Origin: Takakia lepidozioides
Lineage: Eukaryota > Streptophyta > Takakiopsida > Takakiales > Takakiaceae
Assembly (NCBI GenBank): GCA_030704615.1
Contig: CM060731.1
Coordinates: 51,586,001-51,650,000 of the forward strand
DNA: 64,000 bases
Direction of reading: 5' to 3'
Shown piece by piece: positions 11,461 through 22,226 of this stretch. Within the stretch, counting starts at the first letter, position 1. Every line of letters starts with the position of its first letter. The notes beneath the pieces are model-generated. The model made no database searches. It had not been told where the DNA came from and saw only the letters and a list, made by a program, of their open reading frames with translations. The translations under genes were made by a program, and so were the position numbers.

Positions 11461-11752
11461 ATTGGCATGAGCGGAAGACGAAATATCATGAGCACAACTC
11501 TCAAAACTACAATTTCCCCTTCAAGGTGCCGAATAATATATTTGTTTTTTCTGACACATTCCATTAAATTAATGTTTTATAATGTTTTTTATTTTCAAAA
11601 TTTGTACTTCTGCTCATGAAAACCGATTGTCTTGCTACTCCGCTCATGCCGCTCATGCTCATGAAATAGCTAACCTCCTTTGCAACCTAGTATCAAAGGA
11701 TATGCTATCCAAATTTGGGAGTGTGGCTCTTGATCCTGAGCTAGACATACAC

Positions 11753-12307
11753 TCACTGTTGTGCTGATGAGGATTCTCCTACCTCAGCCTGTACTAAAGG
11801 ACCTATATTACCTTGAACAACCATGTCAAGAATAAACGAGGTCAGATTTAAATACCTTCCATGGAACCTTGGCGATGGAGGCACGTCAGTGTGCAATCTA
11901 TGGTGCATTAAAGGATACCCAATGGGCCACGGTCCTTCACAATGCGAGCATTCTGATCGGAGTATGAGATGCTGGAGTGCGAAGAACTGACAAGACTCAC
12001 AGTGAGTAAAGAAATCAACTTGCCACCTTAGGTGGGCTACAAACGACGACCTCGAGTGTAATGCGCCTACATAAATGCCTGGACAGGAACAACCCGAGAA
12101 TACAAATCTATCTGGACACCAGTAAAAATTCTGAGTGGTGCCGTCGGGTAGAGTTCGGGTGTTCCAAACTCGTTCGTCGATCCAACGTTTCTTATGCACC
12201 TTCTTTTCACCCAGGTATCGAATATATTCTTCGATCCGTTCTCGGGTAGACCGTGGTGTATGGAAGAACCGGTGCCGGATGCGTTTCACTTTTTCATCAA
12301 AGGACAT
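11753..12307 (-). CDS. Unassigned ORF (184 codons), possibly transposon-derived
   Basis: ATG at 12307, stop at 11753. The N-terminal third is charged and helical-looking ('DEKVKRIRHRFFHTPRSTRE', 'RIEEYIRYLGEKKVHKKRW'), followed by Cys/His-rich stretches (CSCPG, CESCQFF, RSECSHCEGPW). No family recognised. It lies about 200 bases from a second minus-strand ORF (12502-13071), and the two may be exons or fragments of one degraded gene. No supporting promoter or splice signals were established. Confidence 0.3.
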   Translation of the reverse strand: MSFDEKVKRIRHRFFHTPRSTRERIEEYIRYLGEKKVHKKRWIDERVWNTRTLPDGTTQNFYWCPDRFVFSGCSCPGIYVGALHSRSSFVAHLRWQVDFFTHCESCQFFALQHLILRSECSHCEGPWPIGYPLMHHRLHTDVPPSPRFHGRYLNLTSFILDMVVQGNIGPLVQAEVGESSSAQQ

Positions 12308-12501
12308 CCCAAATGGTGTTCTATGCTAGTTTATCAGTGACCCACTTCTACACTTGTGTTAGTCTTGTCATAAGCAATCATACCATATAACGGTGCTGGT
12401 TTGGTACAATGGTGCTCAACCGCACGCCACTACCATACTCCTCAGCACTCCAAGCAAATGAGGTCCGGACCCCTCTAGTAGGAGTTCCACGAACAAAACC
12501 T

Positions 12502-13071
12502 CTAATCTGACTCCCTAGGACGGCTACTGGTGGCAGGATTGTCCCCTTCCTCCTCCGAGGAAGTGTACTCAGTAGGTCCACCCGGGGCACTCTCTACTGA
12601 AGAGGTGGCATGCCGGGGCGGTAAACGAGGCAACTGCGCCAAAGGGACTCTCAGACCAAAAGGAAAAACTACTAACCAAACTGGGACCGGTGGTAGTGTC
12701 CTACGAGTTACAACATGTGATGCAACAAAAGAACTCTTTGCTGGCCGATCTCTAACTGTGCCTAGCAGGGTTAATGAACCGGATGAAATCAACTCACGAA
12801 TAAGGGCTGATGGCGTGGTTCCCCGGTGATAGTACCGAGGAGGCAAGAATGGTCGGCAGGCCCTCCTCGGGTGGGGGAGGTGCTCACTCTTGACTCCGTC
12901 CTCTCTTGGGCCGACTCCAATCAACCAATCCACGAAAGCGGGGTGACGTCCGCAAATAGTGCACCCCACACACTCCCTCAACGGAGCGGAATGCCTAGCG
13001 ACCCTACTGCGCGTGTACAGCAGGGTGTCGGTGATGGTGCAATACAATGCACAACAAGCCAAGTAGGCCAT
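12502..13071 (-). CDS. Unassigned ORF with proline-rich and acidic tail
   Basis: Open from an ATG at 13071 (190 codons). It contains a CVGCTICGRHPAF cysteine cluster, a basic/proline-rich middle, and an acidic tail (EYTSSEEEGDN). Another open segment (13004-13291) overlaps its start in a different frame and encodes a hydrophobic, helix-like stretch. Low-complexity bias on both strands makes a chance ORF possible; no family recognised. Confidence 0.25.
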   Translation of the reverse strand: MAYLACCALYCTITDTLLYTRSRVARHSAPLRECVGCTICGRHPAFVDWLIGVGPREDGVKSEHLPHPRRACRPFLPPRYYHRGTTPSALIRELISSGSLTLLGTVRDRPAKSSFVASHVVTRRTLPPVPVWLVVFPFGLRVPLAQLPRLPPRHATSSVESAPGGPTEYTSSEEEGDNPATSSRPRESD

Positions 13072-13299
13072 GCCACCTGCCACGCAAGATGGACCTCAAG
13101 GGCCGGATCAAAATGAATATACGCAAGAAAGGGGTGGCTGACAACAGCCTGACCAACGAGTGTTGAATAGAAAAAATGTAGCAATAGGGGCCGTCCGAGC
13201 TCCTGGGCCTCAGGGTCCAACTCGAGCAGAGATCCAATACTCTCGATACTCCTCTACAATGGTCAGGATGCATCGTCACATCAGCCTGCAAATCACTAT

Positions 13300-15240
13300 G
13301 GCTTCGGGGCCAGGTACATCTTCAGTCCTGGTGCTGGAAATGATGTGATAGAGTCCGATCACCTGGTACTCAAAGGAATGCTCCCGACGAGGGAGTGCCA
13401 ATGGTGCAGCCATACTGCCATTCAAAATTCTGCATGTGGTTAGCTCTGTGCTTAACTCAAATGCGAGAAATCTATCTAGATGTACCTAATGGTTCACTTG
13501 GTCTTCTCCTGTCCGAGTCAAAACATAAAACGTCAGTTAAAAATGAAAGAACAAAAATCCCAAAGGAGAATGACAAAGGTCCAATTTTCCTTCTATTCAA
13601 AATACAAGGAGTCCTCACTATTCACTTACCTCCCGGCAGACGCACCATTCATATGACGAGCCCTGAACGTGCGTGGTCGAGGTGACGGCATAGTAGTCTA
13701 GGGGGGCCAAGGTAAGTTGCGGTGTAGGTTGGGCTCACTGAACCGCCGACCCGACTACGGTTAGTGCAGGGGGTCCGTGGTCGGACATGGTGGCTATGAT
13801 CACTATCTAAGTCCTACCGGCAAAGAGAAATCACGTACTCCTCTTCACAGGGCGAGTTTGCGTTTCTAAGTCCTACGGTATCCTACAATCTACTTAGTAA
13901 CTGCCTTCCAAGTCTTTGCGTTTTATTGTCTAATTCCTACTGCCTAGGCCCCCGAGCCGCCTATAGCCGAGACATGTTTTAATCCCTTCACAAGGCACCT
14001 GCCGAGCCTAGGGAGAAGAGAGAAAATCTTCCTCTCCCAATGCCCCTCCTTCACCGAGGGCTTGAGTTCAAGTCACCTTTAAATGGAAGGGCCAACACTT
14101 CCTACCCCAGTGCCTAAATATTTTGTTTTAGCAAAGGAGTGGCCAAAATGCCTATCGTCATCCAATAGGTTCACTAAATTCAATAAGGTGGTTCTAAGCC
14201 CCTTAACTCAACAACTTCAATCAGTTTAATCAACGCCCTGCAGGCTATAACGAGCACCACGTGCATCTATCCTATTTAAGCAATTTTGCAAATCAGAAAT
14301 GCTGGAAAATAAAAGAAATTAAGAAAATCAGAAAAAATACCTCCCCTATGGGAAATCATATGGGGAATCCAAAGATACCCTTGGCGCCTAAAGATGCCCT
14401 TGGGAACCCTATGGGAACCACACTTGGAAAGCATGCTCCACACATGCGCCACAAGCTTGAGGAGAGCTAGAAGGTGAAGTGATCAAGTTCATTCCTTGTG
14501 TATGAGGTGGTGCATGTTGTGGAAGAAAAGCCAAGGAGCTACATAGGCTAGGGCTTGAAGACAATAAAAGCAACCACTTGGAGAGCATCACAAAACTCAA
14601 GATGACTCCAAAGGGAAGCATGTGGGTGAAAATTCTATCCATGATGATGTGAAACCAAGCCTATAGTATTGAAGAGCTTGGAGCACATGTGGGAGATCAT
14701 TGGAGGTGGTCTTCATGAAGAAATGAGATTGTGGCTCACGGCATGCATAGCAACTTCAACCATACATTAGCATGTGACAAGACAAGGAAGGGGAAGGTGA
14801 AGCTCATGTATTCATTCCCTTTTTTTGCTTGGTTTTGTGGTGGATGGTTGATCAAGTAAGTGATGCTTATTTGGAGCATGCTCTTTAGGGCTTGTGACTT
14901 CAAGTTAGAGAAGATGAGCTCTTGAATAGAGGTGTGGATACACATTATGATAAATGAAGAGAACACCTAGGTCAAGAGGTGGAAGTGTGTGTGACTAGCC
15001 CATGCAAGGGAAAGCACATGGAAGATGGCATACAAAACTCAAATTCAAGCAAGGCTTGGCGCTTGCCATTGGGCACATTAGCTTGCTATGAGTTCCAAGG
15101 AGATTAAGAGGAACTTGTCAATTTGGGATGAATGCATTGCAAACTAAGATAATGCAATTTTGCGTGCATGTTAGGGGGGAAGATACCATGAAGAAGGTGT
15201 TTCTTACTATACTCTACAAACCCTAGTCTCCATACTCTTC
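13300..15240. other. Gene-free stretch
   Basis: No credible ORF, RNA gene or terminal repeat seen. From about 14260 the plus strand is purine-rich (many AAG/GGAG runs). This could be LTR or leader sequence of the retrotransposon that follows, but no matching copy beyond 24.1 kb was found. Confidence 0.4.
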
Positions 15241-15249
15241 AAGAAACTG

Positions 15250-15475
15250 TGTATGGGCTCCCTCTGCCCATCATACACTTTTGTGAACAGTGTATGGAAC
15301 CCCTCTGCCCAACATACACTTTTGAGAACAGAGTATGGGCCCCCTCTACCCAACATACGTTTTTTTGAACAGTGTATGGGCTCCCTATGCCCCAGCATAC
15401 TCTTTTGTGAACAAAGTATGGATACAAGTGGAGAGACTTTGCCTACCATACGTTTTCATTAAAAGAGTATGACAT
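15250..15475. repeat. 41-bp tandem repeat, each unit an internal hairpin
   Basis: Four good copies (starting about 15249, 15290, 15331 and 15372) plus degraded ones of a 41-42-bp unit: GTGTATGGGCTCCCTCTGCC, then CATCATACACTTTTGTGAACA. Within each unit GTATG(GG) pairs with (CC)...CATAC, giving a row of small hairpins. Non-coding, since the unit length is not a multiple of three. Confidence 0.85.
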
Positions 15476-15499
15476 CTAGGGTGTATGTGGAGGAGTATT

Positions 15500-15835
15500 G
15501 CCTTTGGAGGATCTTTGGGGGGTCCTTTGAGGAGCTTTTGTAAGACACTTGAAGAGCTCTTGAAGGGGTGTTTGGAGGACTGTTTGGAGGACTATTGGGG
15601 GTCCTTGAAGACCAATATTTGGCAAACATTTGGAGCCTTTGGAGGGCTATTTGGAGGACTATTTTGGGGTCCTTGGAGGCTAATATTTCGCGAGCTTAAG
15701 GAGTCTTTGGCAACTTGTTTGAAGGACTTTTTGGGGTCCTTGAGGGCCAAGATTTGGCAGGCTTTGGGGGCCTTAGTGAGATTGTTTGAGAGACATCTTG
15801 AGGGCTCTTGGAGAGTTATTTGAGAGACCATGGAA
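15500..15835. repeat. Degenerate ~120-bp tandem repeat (G/T-rich)
   Basis: Three diverged units carrying TTGGGGTCCTTGA/GGG and CCAA(T/G)ATTTGGCA near 15595, 15670 and 15740, with many GGAGGACT/TTTGGAGG sub-repeats. An ORF passes through it on each strand, but the composition is pure repeat, so no protein is called. Confidence 0.65.
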
Positions 15836-15839
15836 GGTA

Positions 15840-16440
15840 ATTATGTCTGTTGGTCATGAGCAAGAGCGTTTAGAGATAGGGGGAGACTAGTGGGATGAGA
15901 GCATTCTGGGACTAGGAATTGCTTTAGTCTCTCTTCCTTGTAGTCTTCCACCCTCTATGTAGGCCAAAACCTTTCCGTAGGTGGAGGCAAGAGTCAGTCC
16001 GGGTTTGGGCTGGGGTGTCCTTGCAGGAGCGACACTGTGGAGTGTTTTTTTTGGTGTGGGGGAGTTACTGTCTTGATTTTCTTGTGTTTGGATCCCCCCC
16101 ACACCTGCATGCTTGACTGTGTGCCATGCCAATTTTGTGTGGGCATTTGTTTTCATAGGAGATTGGTCCGCATTTGATCACCGGCCAATCCTAGAGCATG
16201 CTGTCGGTGCTGAGGCTAGGGTGATGACCAGTCAGACCATCATTGTTTCTGTTATGATGAGGCTGGGTTGATGACCAGCAGACCATATGAGTGCTTGCGG
16301 TGGATGCAGGTGCAGGTTTATGTTACGAACCTAGTAGTCTAAGCCATAAGCTGCAACAGGTTCTCTACCCGGTTACCTTGTGGAAAGGGGGATTAGAGAC
16401 AGGTTTACAACAGATGTGGTTGTGAGTTTTCATCACGGAG
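15840..16440. other. Leader region before the methyltransferase retrotransposon
   Basis: No gene. A partial direct repeat occurs around 16205-16290 ('GAGGCTAGGGTGATGACCAG' and 'GAGGCTGGGTTGATGACCAG'). A 5' LTR and primer-binding site should be here or further left, but no TGGTATCAGAGC-like site and no copy of the 3' LTR start (TGTGGCATAGC) were found. Confidence 0.4.
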
Positions 16441-17716
16441 GTGCCACCAGTTGCTGAGGAGAGTGCCGGTACGAGCACCAGCGATACTAGTGGGTATACA
16501 AGACGAGGTGTGCGGTTCAGGCCACCAGTGTCTTCTGAGGAAGGTTCAGACTCAGAGTTGGGAGGATTCTCGCCGAGGGTGCAAGCCATTTCCATGCCAT
16601 TGTTGTGGGATACGATGGAGGAAATGTATGGAGCTACTAAGGGGCCACGTCGGTACTCTGGAGCTGTGGGCACCATTGAGCTTGATGATTTCATACAAGA
16701 GTTTGATAGTTGGTGTGATTTGCAGTAGATGCGCAATCCACAACTGTTTACGCCTTGGGGTTGTTTTAGCACCTTGAGGGGCTACCCATGGATGATTACC
16801 ATTAGATTAGGCGGGGACATGAGGTGGAGATTGAGGAATGGCGGGTGTATTGGTCACCTGACTATGTCTCCATCACTAGAGGCACAAGGGCAGTGGTGAC
16901 ACCGGCAGATACACCGGCAACTTCTATAAGCAGCAGTGGGACGTCAAGTGGAACAGAAGCTAGAAAGTCCACCCAAGCTCCTGCTGCAGCACCAACACCC
17001 ATGCCTGCCTTTAACCCAGTTGTGGAGTTCTTCGAGGAGTTAAGGAGAAACTACCAAGGGATAATGACAGAGAAGTTACGGAGCTTGCAAGAGTTCCAAC
17101 GAAGGTCTAATGAGAGTTTGAGGGAGGCTTACACTCGCATGAGGCGCTTGATAAACGTAACCCAAGGGGTTACAGAAGCTCAAGCAGTCCAGTTCTGGTA
17201 TGGGATCATGGACAAGGAGTTGAGGAGAAGGGTGCGGGATGCAACTCTCCTACAAGTGGACCAACCCACCTCAGCAAATGTGTTTTTGCTGGCAGAGCGG
17301 ATAGAGCTCAATATGGTGTGGTCATGGTGGGGTTTGGTAAGGAGACACAACGAAGTGGGGCTCTTGGCCAACAACAACCACTACCCCATCGTGCTCAAGG
17401 CAACAAGGGGGCTCAGGCGAAGCCCAGGGAAGGGCCGAGAGGATCTCAATTGCAGAGGTCACTTCCTTCATTCTCAGGCCAACAACAGTTGGGTGTGACA
17501 TGTTGGGATTGTGGAGGACCCCATGTTAAGAGAGATTGCCCGGAAAGAGGCAAAGGGACGGCACAGGCACAGCCTACACAACTACAATGTGGGCATTGTA
17601 GCAAGTATGGGCATGAAGAGGCCCATTGTTATAACTTGCATCTTGAGCTACGGCCAAGCCAGTTCCAAGGGAACAATGGTGGCCAAGGACGAGGCAATGT
17701 AGTCCAGAGAGGGTAG
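16441..17716 (+). pseudogene. gag of the methyltransferase retrotransposon
   Basis: Read in three frames: 16441-16728 (N-terminal segment with 'GTIELDDFIQEFDSWCDLQ'), 16824-17318 (capsid-like helical region with 'LRSLQEFQRRSNESLREAYT' and 'VQFWYGIMDKELRRRVRDAT'), then 17318-17716 with two CCHC-type zinc knuckles, CWDCGGPHVKRDC (17501-17539) and CGHCSKYGHEEAHC (17588-17629). The first knuckle has C-x2-C-x3-H-x4-C spacing, one residue shorter than usual between C and H. Function would be particle assembly and RNA packaging. At least one stop and two frameshifts break it. Confidence 0.75.
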
Positions 17717-17792
17717 AGGAGGCAGAGGTCGGGGTGGAGGACGTAACCAAAACCAAGGAACATAGGGTCAAGGTCAAGGTCATGTCCAAGGT

Positions 17793-18386
17793 ATGGTGGA
17801 TAGACTTGCCCAGCTAGAGCAACATCTTGCTGCCATGGCCACTACTCATGTTGCGCCAGCTCCAAGGCTTGAGGTTCAAGCCCCACCTGCACAACCTCCT
17901 ATGCCTAGGAAAGACCAGATTGGTATGGGCTTCATATGTAGAGCTGCACTTGCAGGATCATGGCATATGGACTCTGTAGCTGCTGTCACTCGAGCAACAA
18001 TGTGTGCTCCTGAGCCAAGATGAGCGGATGTGGATTTTGATCCACAAATAGGGGAAGCAAGTCGGCAGACAAGGCTTCCACAGTCTTTCACATTGGCTGA
18101 GACAGTGCCAACTATGCCATCGATGGCACCCACTCGCCCAAGTGTGTCAGAAGTAGAGCCACGAGTGTCATTAGGGAGAGTTGGTATGGCTCGGGAAATG
18201 CCAGTGGGTGGTACTGCAAAGCAAGGTGCAGCCAGTACATTGTTGGGGGCGGCTACGGCAATTTTCCAAGCTCCATTGTTTTCTGCCACGACAATTGCAA
18301 TGTCGGGGATGCGGCCAGTTGCAGTGTTTAGACTGGCAGCTGCATCTGTGAGAGTGGTGATGCATCGGCACTATCTGCAGGGATAA
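17793..18386 (+). pseudogene. Proline/alanine-rich gag-protease linker
   Basis: Two consecutive open segments in one frame, separated by a TGA at 18021-18023. They encode a short coiled-coil-like start (VDRLAQLEQHLAAM) and then a long low-complexity Pro/Ala/Thr/Val stretch. No domain recognised. Position between the zinc knuckles and the protease suggests the variable linker of a gag-pol polyprotein. A frameshift separates it from the protease frame beginning near 18404. Confidence 0.5.
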
Positions 18387-18403
18387 CGGATCAGGTGTAG
18401 TGC

Positions 18404-18733
18404 ATGGATGCCTTGGATTCAAGGGTGAAAACAGCCACAACTGCGCCATGGCAAGCGGCAGCTGCAAGATTGCAGGAATTGCCAGCTATACTAGCTATTG
18501 CGCGTAGTATGGTGACTCCTGGGGTAGTCTTGGTGGACAATCAGGATGGTGTGTTTCAGTTGGGTGGGCTAGCCGGGAGGAGGTATAGGCCACTGCGGGT
18601 CTTGTTGGACTCGGGAGCACAACCATTGATGTTGGGGAGAGCAGCAATTGCAGGCTTGGGCCTTACAGAGGCGGATTTGGAGCCTTGTCCTTTCCAAATT
18701 CAAACATCTTTGGGCAGTTTAGAGAAGACATGA
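18404..18733 (+). pseudogene. Aspartic protease (retropepsin) of the methyltransferase retrotransposon
   Basis: The frame reads 'YRPLRVLLDSGAQPLMLGRA', with the catalytic D-S-G at 18608-18616, the usual retropepsin active-site loop, followed by 'AAIAGLGLTEADLEP'. A stop at 18734 interrupts the frame, but the same frame continues through 18809-19210 and on into the methyltransferase. Protease and methyltransferase were therefore once one continuous polyprotein frame, in contrast to the gag and RT parts, which are now in other frames. Confidence 0.75.
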
Positions 18734-18808
18734 TGGATTACACGCCATGAGCTCTTCATTCGATTGCAGCCAGATCATCCTACAGATGGTTCATGAGAGC
18801 TAAAGCCA

Positions 18809-19210
18809 TTGTTACGGATGCAATGTCTTATGATGTGCTTTGTTGGTGGGGCTGTGTTATACCCGATGGGCTTTACTTTGGACTTTTGGGAGGAAACGAC
18901 ATCCTACAGGCCGGAATGGCAGTCAGGGGATGGTCGACGTGCACTGCTCCCAGTGCGGTTTATTGGGAATGTAGCGGTGGATCATAGGAACATGATGCCC
19001 ACATTAGCTGCATTCTCAAGGGTGGTGGCTTGGGGTGGTGAGCTCTTGGAGGGCAATAGCCATGCAGATGATAGGCCACCACCTGATGAGGACAAACAAT
19101 TGGCATACAAGGCTGATTTGCTTCCTCATGTGTCTGTTCATATTCCACTATGGGGTACAGTTAGGAATTTGCATCGAGTAGCAAGCGAGTGTGTGCACCA
19201 AGCATGGTAG
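18809..19210 (+). pseudogene. Spacer between protease and methyltransferase
   Basis: Open in the same frame as protease and methyltransferase. The segment 'GFTLDFWEETTSYRPEWQSG' resembles the C-terminal half of a retropepsin (hydrophobic-G-x-D-W/F pattern is weak), and 'VRFIGNVAVDHRNMMPTLAA' follows. It probably contains the end of the protease and a linker into the methyltransferase. Stops at 19208-19210 and 19298-19300 interrupt it. Confidence 0.45.
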
Positions 19211-19300
19211 GAGGCCTATCCATTGGTGAGTGAGGGGAGTTCAGTGACATCACCTCGACCTCCTCAGTTAGCTCCTTTGGATATAGTGCCCATTACCTGA

Positions 19301-20270
19301 CAACCACCTGACTCAGGGATTTGTTTGCTAGACCTGTTTGGAGGCATGAGCACTGGGCTTGCAGGAGTGTTGCAAGCTGGGATTAAAGTACGCAAGTACT
19401 TGTATGTGGAGAAGGATGAGATAACTCGGCGTATTTCTATGCGCCACATCGCCTTGCTCACACACCGGTATCCTGAGTTGTTGCCTCTCTCAGCAATTCA
19501 AGGGTATCAAAAGGCCTTGCCAGCAAACATTACCTTGCTGGGGGCGGATGATTTGGACTGGCATGGTGCCATTGACTTGGTGATAGCTGGATGGCCTTGC
19601 CAATGACACTCTCCCGCAGGTCATGGGAACGGCTTGCATGATGCACGATCACATTTGTTTTGGGAGATGTTGAGAGTGTTGCGTGACTTGCAGACGAGGC
19701 AAGTGCAATCTCTAGCCTATATCTTGGAGAATGTTCCTCTTATGGGGGACTCTCGAGCTAGGGTTATGGCCAGTGTGCATCAGGTGCAACCTTGGATTAG
19801 ATCGGCGGTGCTATTGGATGCAGCAGCGGTGGGATCACGAGCGCATCGACCTCGATTGTGGTGGACCAATGTTGCACCACCAGAGCTGGTCAAGAGAGCA
19901 TACGATTCCATTCAACGGCCACCCAATCTCACAGTTGAGGGCATTTTGGACCAAGGGAGGCAACCACAGAGGGGGCGACATGATGACCATCCACCTCTAA
20001 CAGTGGTAAATCAAATGGGGCAGCCACGTGCGGCCTTGCCTACGCTCATGAGCTTTCCCTCGTCTCATGCTTTTTCGAGACAATGGTCCTGGGTTGATTT
20101 GGGACAGTGTGCTATAGCAATTGGTGGAGCCCAATGCAGATGAGCGAGAGCGGGCAATGGGATTTGCCACGGGTACTACAGCTGTGTCAGCTCTGTCAGA
20201 GGCATCACGCCGATATGTGTTGGGTCAAGCAATGGATCTAAATTGCTTGACATGGGTCATTGGCTTGTGC
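19301..20270 (+). pseudogene. C5-cytosine DNA methyltransferase domain
   Basis: Ordered motifs of a C5-MTase: motif I 'LLDLFGGMSTGLAGVLQAGI' (S-adenosylmethionine binding, 19325-19385); acidic 'VEKDE' end of strand 2; 'DLVIAGWPCQ' motif IV with the catalytic Pro-Cys at 19595-19600; 'HSPAGHGNGLHDARSHLFWE' after it; motif VI 'ENV' at 19727-19735; motif VIII-like 'GSRAHRPRLWWTN' (about 19830-19870); target-recognition-like segment; then, one frame over, motif IX/X-like 'PNADERERAMGFATG' and 'SRRYVLGQAMDLNCLTWVI' (20121-20265). A TGA (19604-19606) falls directly after PCQ and a frameshift lies near 20121-20143, so this copy is inactive. The 'GIKVRKYLYVEKDE' segment recalls DNMT3/DRM-type enzymes, while 'PCQ-x-HSPAG' recalls DNMT1/Dcm-type; subfamily not assigned. 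Confidence 0.85.
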
Positions 20271-22208
20271 ATGGCTGAGCAATGGAGGTTGCAGACAGTG
20301 GTGGCTACTTCTGCACTCCCATTTGGTATTGTATCCCCTCTGCCAACCGGGACGGTTGAGGCAGTGAGTGGGGGCGGGCACAGGATCATGGGGTGCAAAC
20401 ACCCATGGCAGATGTGGGATGAGATGCGGAAAGAGAGAGTCCTTGGATCTCTCAAGCAGCAGTATGAGGAGTGGGGAGAGCCATACACTGAGGATCAGTT
20501 GGAGGCCAAGGTGGCCAATGTTTTTGAAGAGGTTGAGAATCTTTCTTCCCCAGAGGATGTTCTCAAGGTGGTTATGGCAGAACAAGTGGAGGCTACGCCA
20601 CAGTCAGATTGGGCGGACAAGGCCCAAGAGGTTTCTATGTAGCAACCAAAGGATTCGTCTCCTACCTCCAAGCCTGATGTACCCAAGGTTGCAGTCACTG
20701 AGAACAATTGGGAACCAGATGTTGGACCTACAGTCACCGGAGGAGAGAGACGGAGGATCCAACGATTTCTAAGGGCTTATAGAAATTGCTTTGTCTTCGG
20801 TTTGAAGGATTTGAGGAGTTTGAAGGGTCAGGAGATTCGTATTGATTTGGCAAGTGACACGCCAATCTTTCGAAGGCCCTACCGGTATAGTGACATGGAG
20901 AGGTCATTGATCCAGTCACGGACTATGGAGTTGTTCGAAGCTGGATTGGTGGAGTTGTCAGGCGGGGAGTATGCCTCGGCAATGGTGATGCTAGCTAAGA
21001 GGGATATCTATGGCAATTGGACAGAAAGAAGGATGTGTGGGGACTATCGTCCTGTGAACCATCAGACTAAGTCCGATAGATATGCCATGCCAACTCCAGA
21101 GGAAATCTTTGATGCCATTGGGCATGCGAAGGTGTTTAGCACATTGGACTTACAATCCGGTTACCACCAGTTACCAATCAAAGAGGCTGACAAGCAAAAG
21201 ACGACATTTTGGGGGATTGACCAACATGGGAAGGATTGTTTGTACCAATGGCGCTTCCTACCATTTGGGTTGAAGAATGCTCCTGTAGAGTTTCAGAGGG
21301 TTATGGATAGGATTCTCGCGGGGCTAGACTTTGCCCGGTGTTACATTGATGACATCATCGTCTTTAGTGCTACGGTTGAGCAGCATGAGAGACACCTTCA
21401 GGTGATGTTTGAGCGCTTCAGAGCGCATGGGTTGAAATTGCACCCTGGGAAGTGCAAGTTCTTCCACAACCAGATTTTGTCTCTGGGCCACATGATATAC
21501 CCTGGAGGATTGGGTGTTCAAAAGACGAAGGTGGAGGCCATTACACGCATTCCACGCCCCATAGATGTTAGCAGAGTTCGTGCTTTCATGGGGTTGACAA
21601 ACTACTATCGACGGTTTGTTAAGGGATTTAGCAGCATTGCAAAGGCTCTTACTAAGTTGACCAAGGTGGGTCAGGAGTGGCAGTGGGAGGAGGAGCTGGA
21701 GGAAACCTTTGAGGAACTCAATGCTCGATTGACTTCTGCACCTATTCTGAGGCGGCCTATTCGGGGGCGGCCTTTCCAGCTACATACGGATTGGAGAATG
21801 CTGGGGATTGGAGCAGTGCTCACACAGAGGGATGATGAGGGAAGAGAGTTCGTAGTGGCATATGCTAGCCACTCAAACAATGATGTCGAGGCGAATTATA
21901 GTTCATATGAAGGGGAGTGTCTAGCTGCGGTATGGGCAGTGACACATTTCAGATGCTACCTCTATGGCAATCTCTTCACCCTTGTCACGGATCACCAACC
22001 ATTGAAGTGGTTGATGGAGTTAGACAAGCTAACAAAGAAGCTTGCACGGTGGGCACTAATGCTTCAAGAATACGACTTTCAGGTGGTGCATCGAGCCGGT
22101 ATTGTCAATCGGGATGCAGATGGATTGAGTCGTAATCCATGCACAAGCGAGCATGATGATACTGGAGCTCGGTGGCATGGTGAGACGGATGAGGAGATGG
22201 TGCCATGA
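20271..22208 (+). pseudogene. Reverse transcriptase and RNase H of the methyltransferase retrotransposon
   Basis: An acidic linker (to the TAG at 20640-20642) precedes the open frame 20802-22208. RT motifs: 'EAGLVELSGGEYASAMVML' fingers, 'MCGDYRPVNHQT', 'STLDLQSGYHQLPI', 'FLPFGLKNAPVEFQR', and catalytic YIDD at 21342-21353. RNase H follows with acidic positions in 'LHTDWRMLGIGAVL', 'SSYEGECLAAVWAV', 'VTDHQPLKW' and 'NRDADGLSR'. All RT and RNase H catalytic acids are present and this 468-codon stretch is unbroken, the best preserved part of the element. Gypsy type by the neighbouring integrase order. Confidence 0.93.
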
Positions 22209-22226
22209 TGGCATGCATCTGCCTTT

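Noticed and set aside
15250-15475. CRISPR-like look of repeat units with internal dyad
   Set aside because: Units are contiguous tandem repeats without unique spacers, in a plant nuclear context with no cas genes.
15485-15823. 112-codon ORF rich in Leu/Gly/Trp
   Set aside because: It is translation of a degenerate tandem repeat; the opposite strand is equally open.
16552-16772. Minus-strand ORFs opposite the gag start of the methyltransferase element
   Set aside because: The plus strand has protein-like gag sequence continuous with downstream zinc knuckles.
19301-20270. A free-standing host methyltransferase gene next to a retrotransposon
   Set aside because: Protease and methyltransferase share one frame and strand, no intron or promoter separates them, and RT follows directly after motif X.
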